From: G963422745 sp965214285 | GTDB lineage: Bacteria > Actinomycetota > Acidimicrobiia > Acidimicrobiales > Aldehydirespiratoraceae | Length of the DNA stretch: 64,000 nucleotides | Direction: 5' to 3' | Assembly: GCA_965214285.1 (NCBI GenBank) | Contig: OZ243946.1 | Span: 682,001-746,000, forward strand | Shown: positions 45,144 through 53,860 of the stretch, one piece after another | Layout of the letters: each line of letters opens with the position of its first letter | Position numbering within the stretch: the stretch's first letter is position 1 | Notes under the pieces: generated by a model | Told to the model about the DNA's origin: nothing | Seen by the model: only the letters and a program-made list of their open reading frames with translations | Databases searched by the model: none | Position numbers and translations under genes: made by a program

Positions 45144-45147
<4 letters not shown>

Positions 45148-45197
45148 CCGACACGGCCACAGCAGCCCAAGACCAGGCCCACGGGAACCCCCGTTGA
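45144..45197 (+). other. bridging mini-ORF between the helicase and SNF2 genes, a duplicated start
   Basis: TTG at 45144 overlaps the helicase stop (TTGA). The frame reads 17 codons beginning MTDTATAAQ and ends in a TGA that overlaps the next TTG at 45194, where the SNF2 protein begins MTDTAIPGT. The DNA block cgttgaccgacacggcca occurs twice, 50 nt apart, so the bridge is a tandem duplication of the start region. Confidence 0.55.
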
Positions 45198-48100
45198 CCG
45201 ACACGGCCATCCCCGGCACGGCGACCGCGGAGTTCGCGCCCGGAGCGCTCGTCGCCACGCGGGGCCGCGAGTGGGTGGTGCTGCCCGAGAGCGAGCCCGA
45301 CCTGCTGATCCTGCGCCCGCTCGGCGGCGGAGAAGACGACACCGCCGCGGTGTTCTGGGCACTGGAGCCCGTCGAGCAGGCCAGCTTCGCCCCGCCCACC
45401 GCCGCCGATCTCGGCGACGCCACGAGCGCCGCGATGCTGCGCACCGCGCTGCGCCTCGGCTTTCGCTCCACGGCAGGCCCGTTCCGCTCCCTCGCAGGCC
45501 TCGCGGTAGAGCCCCGCGCCTACCAGTACGTGCCGCTGATGATGGCCCTCAAGCAAGACCCAGGACCCGTGCGCCTGCTCATCGCAGACGACGTGGGCAT
45601 CGGCAAGACCATCGAGGCGGGCCTGATCGTCAGCGAGTTGTTGGCCCAGGGCGACGCCTCCCGCCTCGCCGTGCTGTGCAGCCCTGCGCTGGCCGAGCAG
45701 TGGCAGGCCGAGCTGCGCGAGAAGTTCGCCATCGACGCCGAGCTCGTCCTTCCCTCCACGGTCACCCGGCTGACCCGCGGCCTGATGCTCAACGAGTCGC
45801 TGTTCGAGAAGCACCCATACGTGGTCGTCTCGACTGACTTCATCAAGCAGCACACCCGTCGCCAGGAGTTCTTGAACCACTGCCCGGAGCTGGTGGTGGT
45901 CGACGAGGCCCACAGCGCAGTGTCGGACTCGGCCGCCGCCCGCTCCCGGACCCTGCGATACGAGCTGCTGAAGGGCGTAGCCGCCGACCCGACCCGCCAT
46001 CTGCTGCTGGTCACGGCTACCCCGCACTCCGGCAAGGAGGAGGGCTTCCGCAACCTGATCGGCCTGCTCGACCCCGATCTGGCCACGGTCGACCTCGAGA
46101 CCCAGCAGGGCCGGGCCGCACTGGCACGCCATTTCGTGCAGCGCCGGCGGGCCGACATCCGCCATTACCTCAACGAGGACACTTCCTTCCCCAGCGACCG
46201 CCACACCAAAGACGCCCCGTATGAGCTGAGCCCGCAGTACCGGGCGCTGTTCGACAAGGTGGTCGCCTACGCCCGCGAGCAGGTGGCCGACCCCGACTCG
46301 CCGACCGGCCAGGTCCGCCAGCGGGTGCGCTGGTGGTCGGCGCTGGCCCTGCTGCGATCGCTGGCGTCGTCGCCTCCGGCCGCCGCTGCGGCGCTGCGTA
46401 CCCGTGCCCAGTCCGCCGACGCCCAGACCCTGGAGGAAGCCGACCGCCTGGGCCGCGAGACGGTGCTCGACACAGGCGTGGCCGAGGTGAGCGAGGCCTC
46501 CGACGTGGTAGCCGGCGCCGACGAGTCAGTAGACGGCGACGAGGGCGAGGCGTACCTGTCGCAGCGCCGCCGCCTGCTCGGGCTCGCAAGGCAGGCCGAG
46601 CAGCTCGCCGGCCCCGAGCGGGACCGCAAGCTCGCCGCCGTCACCGAAGAGGTTGAGGGCCTGCTGCACGACGGCTTCAACCCGATCGTGTTCTGCCGTT
46701 TCATCCCGACCGCCGGCTACGTGGCCGACCAGCTCAGGGCTGCGCTCGGCCCCGGCGTGAGGGTTGCTGCCGTCACCGGCGAGCTGCCGCCCGCCGAGCG
46801 GATCGCCCGCATCGCCGATCTCACCAAGAAGGGCGGGGCCGGTCGCCACGTGCTCGTCGCCACTGACTGCCTGTCCGAGGGCGTCAACTTGCAGGAGCAC
46901 TTCCAGGCTGTCGTGCACTACGACCTGGCCTGGAACCCGACCCGCCACGAGCAGCGCGAGGGCCGCGTCGACCGTTTCGGCCAGCGCCGCGACATCGTGC
47001 GAGCCACGACCCTGTACGGAATCGACAACCGGATCGACGGCATCGTGCTCGAGGTGCTGATCCGCAAGCACCGCGAGATCTCCAAGGCGACCGGCGTGGC
47101 CGTGCCGGTGCCGGACCGCAGCGACAGCGTGGTCGAGGCGCTGATGGAGGGCCTGATCCTGCGGGGCCGCCAGGACATCAGCCAGCTCGTGCTCGACCTC
47201 GACGACGACATGCAGGCCCAGCGCGACCGCCTGCACCGCGAATGGGAGAGTGCGGCTGAGCGGGAGCAGAAATCCCGCACCAAGTTCGCCCAAGGGACCA
47301 TCCATCCCGACGAGGTGCGAGTCGAGGTCGATGCGGCCCGAGCGGCGCTCGGGCGCCACAAGGACGTGGAGCACTTCGCACGCGAGTCGCTGCGGGCGCT
47401 CGGCGCAAGCGTCACCTCCGACCGCAATGTCGACGGCTTCGTCGCTCGCACGGCCACCCTCCCGGTGGGGCTGCGTGACGCCCTGCCGACGGGGCGCCGC
47501 GAGCCGCTGCCGTTCCACCGCGACCTGCCGGTGCCGCGCCGCGAGGCGCTGCTGGCCCGCACCGCCCCGCACGTCGGCGCCGTCGCCCGTTTCGTGCTCG
47601 ACGCCGCCCTCGACCCCTCGGCGCTTGCCCCCGGCGTCAACCGCCCGGCCAGCCGCGCAGGCGTGATGCGAACCGGCGCAGTCAGCACCCGGACCACGCT
47701 GCTGGTGCTGCGGCTGCGCTTCCATCTCGACCTCCCCGGCACGACCGGGCTGCGCAAGCTGGTCACCGAGGACGCCCTGACCGTCGCCTTCGAGGGTTCC
47801 CCCGCCAGCGCCGCCTGGCTCGATGGCGATGCCACCGAAGCGCTCCTGGGCGCCGAGCCCGATGCCAACGTGCCCGCCGATGCCGCAGCCCATGCCCTGC
47901 AGCGCATTCTCGACGGCCTGGGCGACCTCTCCGGGCACCTCGACCGGCTCGCCGACGACTCCGCCGATCAGCTCCTCGAAGCCCACCGCCGGGTGCGAAC
48001 CGGCGGCGGCATCGCCAAGCGCGGCCTCAAGGTGGAGGCAGCCAAGCCCGTCGACGTGCTGGGCGTCTACGTGCTGCTCCCCACCGTCACAGCACCATGA
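45194..48100 (+). CDS. drmD: SNF2-family helicase (DrmD-like)
   Basis: 968 aa. Motif I DDVGIGKTIEAG (about residue 133), DEAH box in VVVDEAHS (about 236), motif III VTATPHSG (about 273) and the C-terminal helicase block LSEGVNLQEHF with QREGRVDRFGQR (about 587) define a SNF2 translocase. A long C-terminal region without known motifs follows. Class 1 DISARM has an SNF2 helicase, DrmD, of this size beside the methylase gene drmMI, which is the arrangement here. TTG start overlapping the mini-ORF stop. The drmD symbol rests on family and context. Confidence 0.82.
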   Translation: MTDTAIPGTATAEFAPGALVATRGREWVVLPESEPDLLILRPLGGGEDDTAAVFWALEPVEQASFAPPTAADLGDATSAAMLRTALRLGFRSTAGPFRSLAGLAVEPRAYQYVPLMMALKQDPGPVRLLIADDVGIGKTIEAGLIVSELLAQGDASRLAVLCSPALAEQWQAELREKFAIDAELVLPSTVTRLTRGLMLNESLFEKHPYVVVSTDFIKQHTRRQEFLNHCPELVVVDEAHSAVSDSAAARSRTLRYELLKGVAADPTRHLLLVTATPHSGKEEGFRNLIGLLDPDLATVDLETQQGRAALARHFVQRRRADIRHYLNEDTSFPSDRHTKDAPYELSPQYRALFDKVVAYAREQVADPDSPTGQVRQRVRWWSALALLRSLASSPPAAAAALRTRAQSADAQTLEEADRLGRETVLDTGVAEVSEASDVVAGADESVDGDEGEAYLSQRRRLLGLARQAEQLAGPERDRKLAAVTEEVEGLLHDGFNPIVFCRFIPTAGYVADQLRAALGPGVRVAAVTGELPPAERIARIADLTKKGGAGRHVLVATDCLSEGVNLQEHFQAVVHYDLAWNPTRHEQREGRVDRFGQRRDIVRATTLYGIDNRIDGIVLEVLIRKHREISKATGVAVPVPDRSDSVVEALMEGLILRGRQDISQLVLDLDDDMQAQRDRLHREWESAAEREQKSRTKFAQGTIHPDEVRVEVDAARAALGRHKDVEHFARESLRALGASVTSDRNVDGFVARTATLPVGLRDALPTGRREPLPFHRDLPVPRREALLARTAPHVGAVARFVLDAALDPSALAPGVNRPASRAGVMRTGAVSTRTTLLVLRLRFHLDLPGTTGLRKLVTEDALTVAFEGSPASAAWLDGDATEALLGAEPDANVPADAAAHALQRILDGLGDLSGHLDRLADDSADQLLEAHRRVRTGGGIAKRGLKVEAAKPVDVLGVYVLLPTVTAP

Positions 48101-48171
48101 CCTCACTGCCGCAGCGCCATGACCCCCGCCATCAGCCCACAGCCATGAGCCCAGCCATGACCCTGCCATGA
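48097..48171 (+). other. bridging mini-ORF between the SNF2 and methyltransferase genes (24 codons)
   Basis: ATG at 48097 overlaps the SNF2 stop (ATGA). The frame runs through several further ATGA/ATGACC motifs (repeated GCCATGA) and stops at 48171, overlapping the methyltransferase ATG at 48168. The sequence is a chain of small repeats containing stop-start overlaps. Confidence 0.5.
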
Positions 48172-50765
48172 GCCTCCGCGAGCAGCGCAGATCCGAGGCG
48201 CTCACGACCATCCGAGCCGTCGGCTCGGCGCTGCCCGCTGACGTGCTGAGCGCCGTGGTGTCCGGCGACGAGGGGCTCGAAGGGCTCAGCTCCGACGCCT
48301 ACCGCCTGGAGATCGGCGTGACGCCCCGCGAGGCGGCCAACCGTGCCTGGAGCGTGCTGAGCGGCGCCTACGCCGGCTACCGCAGAGCCCTCGCCGAGCG
48401 CCCCGACGGCGACCCGGCGGTCGGGCTGACCCGCGAGAGGTGGCTGGCCATCCTGTTGCGCGAGCTCGGCTTCGGCCGGGTGCCGACCACACCCGCCGGC
48501 GGCCTCAGCGCAGACGACCGCGGCTTTCCGATCTCACACGCCTGGGCTGCAGACGCCGTCCGCGTCACAGAGCCCGATGCCGTCCACGTGCCAGTGCATC
48601 TGCTCGGCTGGGGCGTCGAGCTCGACAAGCGCACGCCCGGCCAGGCGGGTGCTGCGGACCGTGCGCCGCACGCCATGGTGCAGGAATACCTCAACCGCAG
48701 CGACGCTGCGCTGTGGGGGCTGGTCGCCAACGGCCGCAAGCTGCGCCTGCTGCGTGACTCGTCGACCCTGATCGGCCAGAGCTTCGTGGAGTTCGACCTC
48801 GAGACCATGTTCGACGGCGCGGTGTTCTCGGAGTTCGTGGTGCTCTACCTGGTCTGCCACGCCACACGGTTCGAGACCACGACCCCCGACGGCAGCGTCC
48901 CCGACGAGCCGACCGCAGCCGACTGCCGGCTGGAGCGCTGGCGCACCCACGCCGCCGAGACCGGCATCCGCGCCCTGACCGCCCTGCGCCCGGCGGTCGT
49001 CGAGGCCATCGAGGCGCTCGGCAGCGGCTTCGCCGGCCACCCCCGCAACGACCTGCACCGCCGCCTCGCCGCCCGCGAGATCACGTCGCACGACTTGCAC
49101 CAGGCTCTGCTGCGCCTGGTCTACCGGCTGCTGTTCTGCTTTGTAGCCGAGGATCGCGGCCTGCTTCTTCTTCTTGATCCCGATGCCGACCGCACCGCCC
49201 GTGAGCGCTACGCCGACTGGTTCTCCACCGCCCGGCTGCGCGGCATCAGCGAACGCCGCCGCGGAACAGCGGGCCACAGCGACCTCTGGCGGGCTCTGAG
49301 TGTGGTCTTCGAAGGCCTCGGCCTAGAAGGTGGTCGCCCCGAGCTGGCCCTGCCCGGCCTGGGCGGCATCTTCGAGCTCGGCGCGTCCGACGTGATCGCA
49401 GACATGGAGCTCCCCAACTCGGCCCTGCTCAAGGCGATCCGCTGTCTCACCGTGGTGCAGCCCGCAGGCGGCGGGCCGAAGCGGCGGGTCGACTACCGCA
49501 ATCTCGGCGCCGAGGAGCTGGGCAGCGTGTACGAGTCGCTGTTGGAGTTCGAGCCCCGTTACGACGAGTCCCGCCGGGCCTTCTCGCTGGAGACGGTGGC
49601 GGGCAACGAGCGCAAGACCTCCGGCTCCTACTACACCCCGGCGTCGTTGATCGACTGCCTGCTCGACTCGGCCCTCGACCCGCTGCTCGACGACGCCGAG
49701 AAGGCCGACAACCCCGAGCAGGCGCTGCTGCGGATGACCGTCTGCGATCCGGCCTGCGGCTCGGGGCACTTCCTGGTTGCCGCCGCCAAGAGGATTGCCG
49801 CCCGTCTTGCCTCCGTGCGCGCCCGGGCCGAGGATGCCGAGGAGCCGACCCTGCTGCATGAGCAGGCGGCGCTGCACGAGGTGGTCGACCGCTGTATCTA
49901 CGGCGTGGACCTAAACCCGATGGCCGCCGAGCTGGCCAAGGTCAGCCTCTGGCTGGAGAGCGTGCAGCCCGGCCGGGCGCTCAGTTTCCTCGATGCCCAC
50001 ATCAAGGTCGGCAACGCCCTGCTCGGCGCCACGCCCGCGCTGCTTGCCGAGGGCATCCCCGACGCTGCCTTCAAGGCGCTCGACGGCGACGACAAGAAAT
50101 GGACGGCGTCGCTGCGCAAGCGCAATCGCCGGGCGCGCGAGATTGTCCAGGGCCAACTGTTCGATGCTGACGTGCTGGGGGTGTTCGACGCCGGCCTGCG
50201 CTCCCGAGCCGCCGAGATCGATCAACTGCCCACCGTCTCGCTGGCCGACGTGCACCTGGCAGCCCGCCGTCATCGTGAGTTCGAGCACTCGCCGGGCCTG
50301 CGCCGAGATCGGCTGGTCGCCGACGCCTGGTGTGCCGCCTTCATGGCCATCAAGACCCCGGACCGCCCTGCGATCACAACCGCGACCCTGCGCCGCCTGG
50401 CCGAGGACCCAGAGGCCGCCTTCTCGCCCAACGCCTCAACCGCAGCGACCCAGCAGGCGGCGCTGCCCAGCCTCGCCGACGCCCCGGAGCCGGTCTCGCC
50501 GGAGGGCTCTGTCGCCTCTGTGAATGGGGGGGGGGTCCCTGGCCGCCGAGGAAGCCGCAACGGTGCGCCAGATCAGCGACGAGTACAAGTTCTTCCACTG
50601 GCACCTCGAGTTCCCGCAGATCTTCCGCACCGGCGGAGATGCCTCGGCGACCGACGGGCCGGGCTGGGACGGCGGCTTCTCCTGCGTGCTCGGCAATCCT
50701 CCGTGGGAGCGGGTCAAGCTGCAGGAGAAGGAGTTCTTCGCCGCATCCGATCCGGACATCATTGA
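48168..50765 (+). CDS. drmMI: N6-adenine DNA methyltransferase, N-terminal part (DrmMI/PglX-like; frame lost at G10 tract)
   Basis: Residues 1 to about 786 are genuine, up to the G tract at 50526; the remaining 79 codons to 50765 are out-of-frame tail. The N-terminal part has the type-II-like domain VQEYLNRSDAALWGLVANGR and FVEFDLETMFDG. SAM motif I is DPACGSGHFLVAA (about residue 527), followed by LNPMAAELAKVSLWLESVQ. Motif IV (NPPW) lies downstream of the shift, so this product alone cannot methylate. With nine or twelve G the gene would be one 1,397- or 1,398-codon protein. Confidence 0.85.
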   Translation: MSLREQRRSEALTTIRAVGSALPADVLSAVVSGDEGLEGLSSDAYRLEIGVTPREAANRAWSVLSGAYAGYRRALAERPDGDPAVGLTRERWLAILLRELGFGRVPTTPAGGLSADDRGFPISHAWAADAVRVTEPDAVHVPVHLLGWGVELDKRTPGQAGAADRAPHAMVQEYLNRSDAALWGLVANGRKLRLLRDSSTLIGQSFVEFDLETMFDGAVFSEFVVLYLVCHATRFETTTPDGSVPDEPTAADCRLERWRTHAAETGIRALTALRPAVVEAIEALGSGFAGHPRNDLHRRLAAREITSHDLHQALLRLVYRLLFCFVAEDRGLLLLLDPDADRTARERYADWFSTARLRGISERRRGTAGHSDLWRALSVVFEGLGLEGGRPELALPGLGGIFELGASDVIADMELPNSALLKAIRCLTVVQPAGGGPKRRVDYRNLGAEELGSVYESLLEFEPRYDESRRAFSLETVAGNERKTSGSYYTPASLIDCLLDSALDPLLDDAEKADNPEQALLRMTVCDPACGSGHFLVAAAKRIAARLASVRARAEDAEEPTLLHEQAALHEVVDRCIYGVDLNPMAAELAKVSLWLESVQPGRALSFLDAHIKVGNALLGATPALLAEGIPDAAFKALDGDDKKWTASLRKRNRRAREIVQGQLFDADVLGVFDAGLRSRAAEIDQLPTVSLADVHLAARRHREFEHSPGLRRDRLVADAWCAAFMAIKTPDRPAITTATLRRLAEDPEAAFSPNASTAATQQAALPSLADAPEPVSPEGSVASVNGGGVPGRRGSRNGAPDQRRVQVLPLAPRVPADLPHRRRCLGDRRAGLGRRLLLRARQSSVGAGQAAGEGVLRRIRSGHH

Positions 50766-52362
50766 GGCGCAGAACAAAGCAGTCCGCGAACGGCTGATCA
50801 GGACGCTGCCCGAGCGGAAGCCGCAACTGTTCGACGATTTCGTTGCGGCGAAGCGCCGATCCGACACTGTTAGTCATTTTCTCCATCAGACAGGTCGATA
50901 TCCTCTCTGTGGCCGCGGTGACATCAACACCTACTCTGTATTCACTGAACACGGTCGCACCACCCTGGCAACGACCGGAAGGCTCGGCGTTATCGTTCCG
51001 ACCGGCATTGCGACCGACAAGACGACGAGGCACTTCTTCAAGGATCTTGTCCAGAGGGCGTCGTTGGTGTCGCTCTACGACTTCGAGAACCGCCGACATC
51101 TCTTCGATGCGGTAGATAGCCGGTTCAAGTTCTGCCTGTTGACCGTCGCCGGCAGGGACGAGCTTGTCTCACAGGCCGACTTCGCTTTCTTCCAACTCGA
51201 TCCCGACGACCTGGCTCGCGAAGGCACTCGTTTCGAGCTCACTCCCGATGAGATTCGCATCCTCAACCCCAACACCGGCACCTGCCCCGTCTTCTCCAGC
51301 CGCCGGGTTGCCGAGATCACGATCGAAGTCTATCGCCGCCACCCCGTCCTCGTCAATGAGAACCTGCCTGAAGACGAGGGCAATCCATGGGGTTTATCGT
51401 TCACCACCATGTTCCACATGTCCGGCGATTCTCATCTCTTTGAGACACGAGAACACTTGGAATCCGATGGCTGGCTCCTCGAAGGCAACGTCTTCACCCG
51501 GGGCACAGATCAAATGCTCCCGCTATATCAAGGCATGATGCTGACCTTTGATGACTATCGGGCAGCCTCGATCGTCAGAAGCCCGACAGCGACGACACGC
51601 CAGAACCAGCCCAGCTACCTGACCGATGCCGAGAAGGACGATCCTGGCTGTGCAGCTCTGCCTGCGTATTGGGTTGGGGCTGCGGAAGTTGATGATCGAT
51701 TGAGCCTCGACAAACCGATGCCCTGGTTGATGGGAATGTCGGACATCACTAGCGCGACAAACATGAGGTCTGCCGTACCTTGCATCTTCCCGCGAGCGGG
51801 TGTCGGACACAGCACGTCGCTTGCATTCTCGCGGCAGTCTCCTGTCGACCTGTACTGCATCCTCTCGTGCCTTGCCTTCGACTTCCTGGTCCGTCAGAAG
51901 CTCGGTGGACTGCACATGTCCTACTACATCGTTGAACAGCTCGCAGCGCCGATCCCAGCCGACTTCGCCAGACCCTGCCTCTGGATCTCACACAGCACCA
52001 CTAGTGAATGGGTCGCCCCTCGAATCGCGGAGCTGATCTACACCTCGCATGCCATGAGCGCCTTCGCCGACGAGCTCGGCTACGGCGGCGAGCCGTTCCG
52101 ATGGCACGTCCCGCGGCGCAAACAGCTCCGCGCTGAGATTGACGCTGCAATGTTCCACATCTACGGCCTCAACCGCGCCGACACCGAGTACGTGCTCGGC
52201 ACCTTCCCCATCGCCAACGAGAAGGACCCCGACCTCACCCCGCGAATCCTGCGCGAGTACGACGCCATGCAGCAGGCGATTGACACCGGCGTCGCCTATG
52301 CAAGCCCCCTCGACCCCCCGCCCGGCCACGGCCCCCGCCACCCACCCCGTCCAACCCCCTGA
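50524..52362 (+). CDS. drmMI: N6-adenine DNA methyltransferase, C-terminal part with NPPW motif and target-recognition region
   Basis: Continues the methyltransferase in another frame. DEYKFFHWHLEFPQIF and CVLGNPPWERVKLQEKEFFA (NPPW at 50695-50706) are the catalytic region. Residues from about 50870 to 52010 form the probable target-recognition domain, where base composition is visibly lower in G+C than in the neighbours. The end, YGLNRADTEYVLGTFPIANE, is typical of PglX/IIG-type enzymes. An ATG at 50524 in the tract region permits a short product, but no ribosome site is evident. Confidence 0.85.
   Translation: MGGGSLAAEEAATVRQISDEYKFFHWHLEFPQIFRTGGDASATDGPGWDGGFSCVLGNPPWERVKLQEKEFFAASDPDIIEAQNKAVRERLIRTLPERKPQLFDDFVAAKRRSDTVSHFLHQTGRYPLCGRGDINTYSVFTEHGRTTLATTGRLGVIVPTGIATDKTTRHFFKDLVQRASLVSLYDFENRRHLFDAVDSRFKFCLLTVAGRDELVSQADFAFFQLDPDDLAREGTRFELTPDEIRILNPNTGTCPVFSSRRVAEITIEVYRRHPVLVNENLPEDEGNPWGLSFTTMFHMSGDSHLFETREHLESDGWLLEGNVFTRGTDQMLPLYQGMMLTFDDYRAASIVRSPTATTRQNQPSYLTDAEKDDPGCAALPAYWVGAAEVDDRLSLDKPMPWLMGMSDITSATNMRSAVPCIFPRAGVGHSTSLAFSRQSPVDLYCILSCLAFDFLVRQKLGGLHMSYYIVEQLAAPIPADFARPCLWISHSTTSEWVAPRIAELIYTSHAMSAFADELGYGGEPFRWHVPRRKQLRAEIDAAMFHIYGLNRADTEYVLGTFPIANEKDPDLTPRILREYDAMQQAIDTGVAYASPLDPPPGHGPRHPPRPTP
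50526..50535 (+). repeat. G10 homopolymer inside the methyltransferase gene (probable phase-variation tract)
   Basis: Ten consecutive G. The upstream frame reads GTG AAT GGG GGG GGG GTC; the downstream catalytic frame needs TCC in phase, so 9 or 12 G restores one open frame and 10 G truncates. It lies between SAM motif I and motif IV. Such tracts switch pglX and many mod genes. A sequencing or assembly error is the alternative. Confidence 0.75.
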
Positions 52363-52386
52363 CCCAATCCAGAAGAGGAGTGCGCT

Positions 52387-52419
52387 GTGCCCGAGTTCAG
52401 CGAGAACGTGGCGTGGTGA
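52387..52419 (+). other. 10-codon leader ORF before the membrane-protein gene
   Basis: A strong ribosome site (AGAGGAG) lies 7 nt before the GTG at 52387, which opens MPEFSENVAW-stop. The stop overlaps the GTG at 52416 (GTGA), where the membrane protein begins. The best ribosome site therefore serves the mini-ORF, and the real gene would be translated by reinitiation. Confidence 0.5.
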
Positions 52420-53069
52420 GCGACCAGTCCCGCCCCTCGCCGAGCCTGCTTCGGCGGCTGCCGCGCCCCAGCCTGGACTGGCTGTGGTTTGTGCTCAGCG
52501 GAGCTGTCATGGTCGGCTTCGTGGTGTCGCTCTGGAAACCGCTACTCCTGCTGCTTGGTGTCCTAGCATTCGGGTTCGTGGTCCTGGCGGTTCTCGTGGC
52601 GATTCTCGAAGCGCTGTACAAGTGGGCCGACAGGGCGCTAGGAGCGCTGTATAGGTGGGCCGACAAGAGGTGGGGCCACAATGGCGCTGACGGATCCTCA
52701 GACGAGGAGATGGTGCTGAGGGAGGAGGCCTGGGATTGGTGGGCAAAGGTCGATGACCTGCTGACCTACGCCAACCCGATGCGAAGCCTGCGTGATGCTG
52801 AGTCCACGCAGGAGAACCGGGAGTGTCTTCATCGATGGAACCAGACGCTGCGTTCTCTCAAAGCTGACGTTTACGGCATCCGAAAACGAACAGTTGACAT
52901 GCAGGAGCAGCATGGGGAGGACGCCCTGGTAGAGACCTGGGCCACGGTGGTGGTGGCGCTCGACTGCCTGGATGCCGAGGTCGCCTCCGCCGGATACCTG
53001 CTGGACGAATGGGATTCCTGGGAACGCCTGGCCAAGCTGGCGGAGGGATGGGAGCAGGGCTACCCCTAA
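52416..53069 (+). CDS. two-helix membrane protein with cytoplasmic helical domain, last gene of the defence operon
   Basis: 217 aa. Two hydrophobic segments (about residues 20-40 and 42-65, LWFVLSGAVMVGFVVSLW and LLLLLGVLAFGFVVLAVLV) are followed by an internal duplication, ALYKWADRALGALYRWADKRWG, and a charged, Trp-rich helical domain to the end. I recognise no family. It begins 54 nt after the methyltransferase stop, behind a leader ORF, in the same direction. A membrane-located accessory or effector of the defence system is possible but unproven. Confidence 0.6.
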   Translation: MSDQSRPSPSLLRRLPRPSLDWLWFVLSGAVMVGFVVSLWKPLLLLLGVLAFGFVVLAVLVAILEALYKWADRALGALYRWADKRWGHNGADGSSDEEMVLREEAWDWWAKVDDLLTYANPMRSLRDAESTQENRECLHRWNQTLRSLKADVYGIRKRTVDMQEQHGEDALVETWATVVVALDCLDAEVASAGYLLDEWDSWERLAKLAEGWEQGYP

Positions 53070-53166
53070 TCGCCGGGCTTGTCGCTATCGAGTCTCGGAC
53101 CGGGCTCGCCGCGAAGCCGGCGCTTGCTCGCGGTGCGAATTCTTGATGGAGCGCCGATGGTCGGGG

Positions 53167-53571
53167 TCAGTGCCCGAAATCGAGCCGTTCGCGCAGCCAG
53201 GCCGCCATCCAGGCCTCGTCTGCTGTGCCAGCGGCCAGCGCCACCATCGCCTGTTCCGCTGCATCCGCGTCGGGCACGGCAGGGGTCCATGTTCCGCCGT
53301 TGATCTTTGCGAACCTTCGCAGCGACATCCATGCCGAGCGCTTGTTGCCGTCGGGCAGAGGGTGGTTCTGCACCAGCCGGCAGCAGAGCACCGCCGCCTT
53401 GTCGATCAGGCTGGGGTAGAAGTCCTCGTCGCCGAACCCGGCTTGCGGAGCGTGCAGGGCACTGTCGGCGAGGCCGATACGGTCGGACTTCTTCAGCACC
53501 TCCGAGCTGATCCCGGTGACCTGCTCGGCGAACTCCAGGTACGTGAGAAGGTCCAGGTACTTGACGCTCAC
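53167..53571 (-). CDS. doc: Doc-type Fic-fold toxin
   Basis: 134 aa. The catalytic motif HPLPDGNKRSAW matches the Doc/Fic signature HxFx(D/N)GNKR. Doc phosphorylates EF-Tu in characterised cases. GTG start at 53571 (MSVKYLDLL) overlaps the antitoxin stop (GTGA). It is convergent with the defence operon; 53070-53166 between them holds no clear terminator. Confidence 0.88.
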   Translation of the reverse strand: MSVKYLDLLTYLEFAEQVTGISSEVLKKSDRIGLADSALHAPQAGFGDEDFYPSLIDKAAVLCCRLVQNHPLPDGNKRSAWMSLRRFAKINGGTWTPAVPDADAAEQAMVALAAGTADEAWMAAWLRERLDFGH

Positions 53572-53726
53572 TGGCCTGCGAGCCGGTCGAGGAGCTCCTT
53601 GTCCTCCTCCATCGTCTGCTTGATCCACTCCTGTAGTTCCTTGTCCGCACGGACGCGGGCCATGCCCTCCTCGAAGGTCTCGTTCGGCTTGGCCTTGGCG
53701 GGGCTCGGCGTGGTGGTGTCGGTCAT
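53568..53726 (-). CDS. small antitoxin partner of the Doc toxin
   Basis: 52 aa, charged and helical: MTDTTTPSPAKAKPNE, then an amphipathic stretch with RVRADKELQEWIKQTMEE. ATG at 53726; stop overlaps the toxin GTG. Its size, acidic C-terminal half and position just before doc indicate the neutralising partner, although the sequence is too short to assign to the Phd family. Confidence 0.7.
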   Translation of the reverse strand: MTDTTTPSPAKAKPNETFEEGMARVRADKELQEWIKQTMEEDKELLDRLAGQ

Positions 53727-53860
53727 CCGTCTCTCCGTCTCTCGCGCTATCTCAGTGGGTGCAGCCTACGGCATCTCTGGCCCCAGAGTAGCCGCTGTCG
53801 CCCAGTCCGCCACGGGAACGATCCACCGACATCCCCGGCGGGCGGATCGGCGGCTGACGG

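Noticed and set aside
48168..52362. Two separate methyltransferase genes
   Set aside because: Motif I lies in one frame and NPPW in the next, and a one-base change in the G run joins them into a normal-length enzyme.
53070..53166. Bidirectional terminator between the convergent operon ends
   Set aside because: Only short stems (about 5 bp, CGCCG/CGGCG) without T-runs are visible; too weak to call.
53066..53650. 194-aa minus-strand frame overlapping doc
   Set aside because: It is out of phase with the Doc motif HPLPDGNKRSAW, Arg-rich, and has no recognisable domain.
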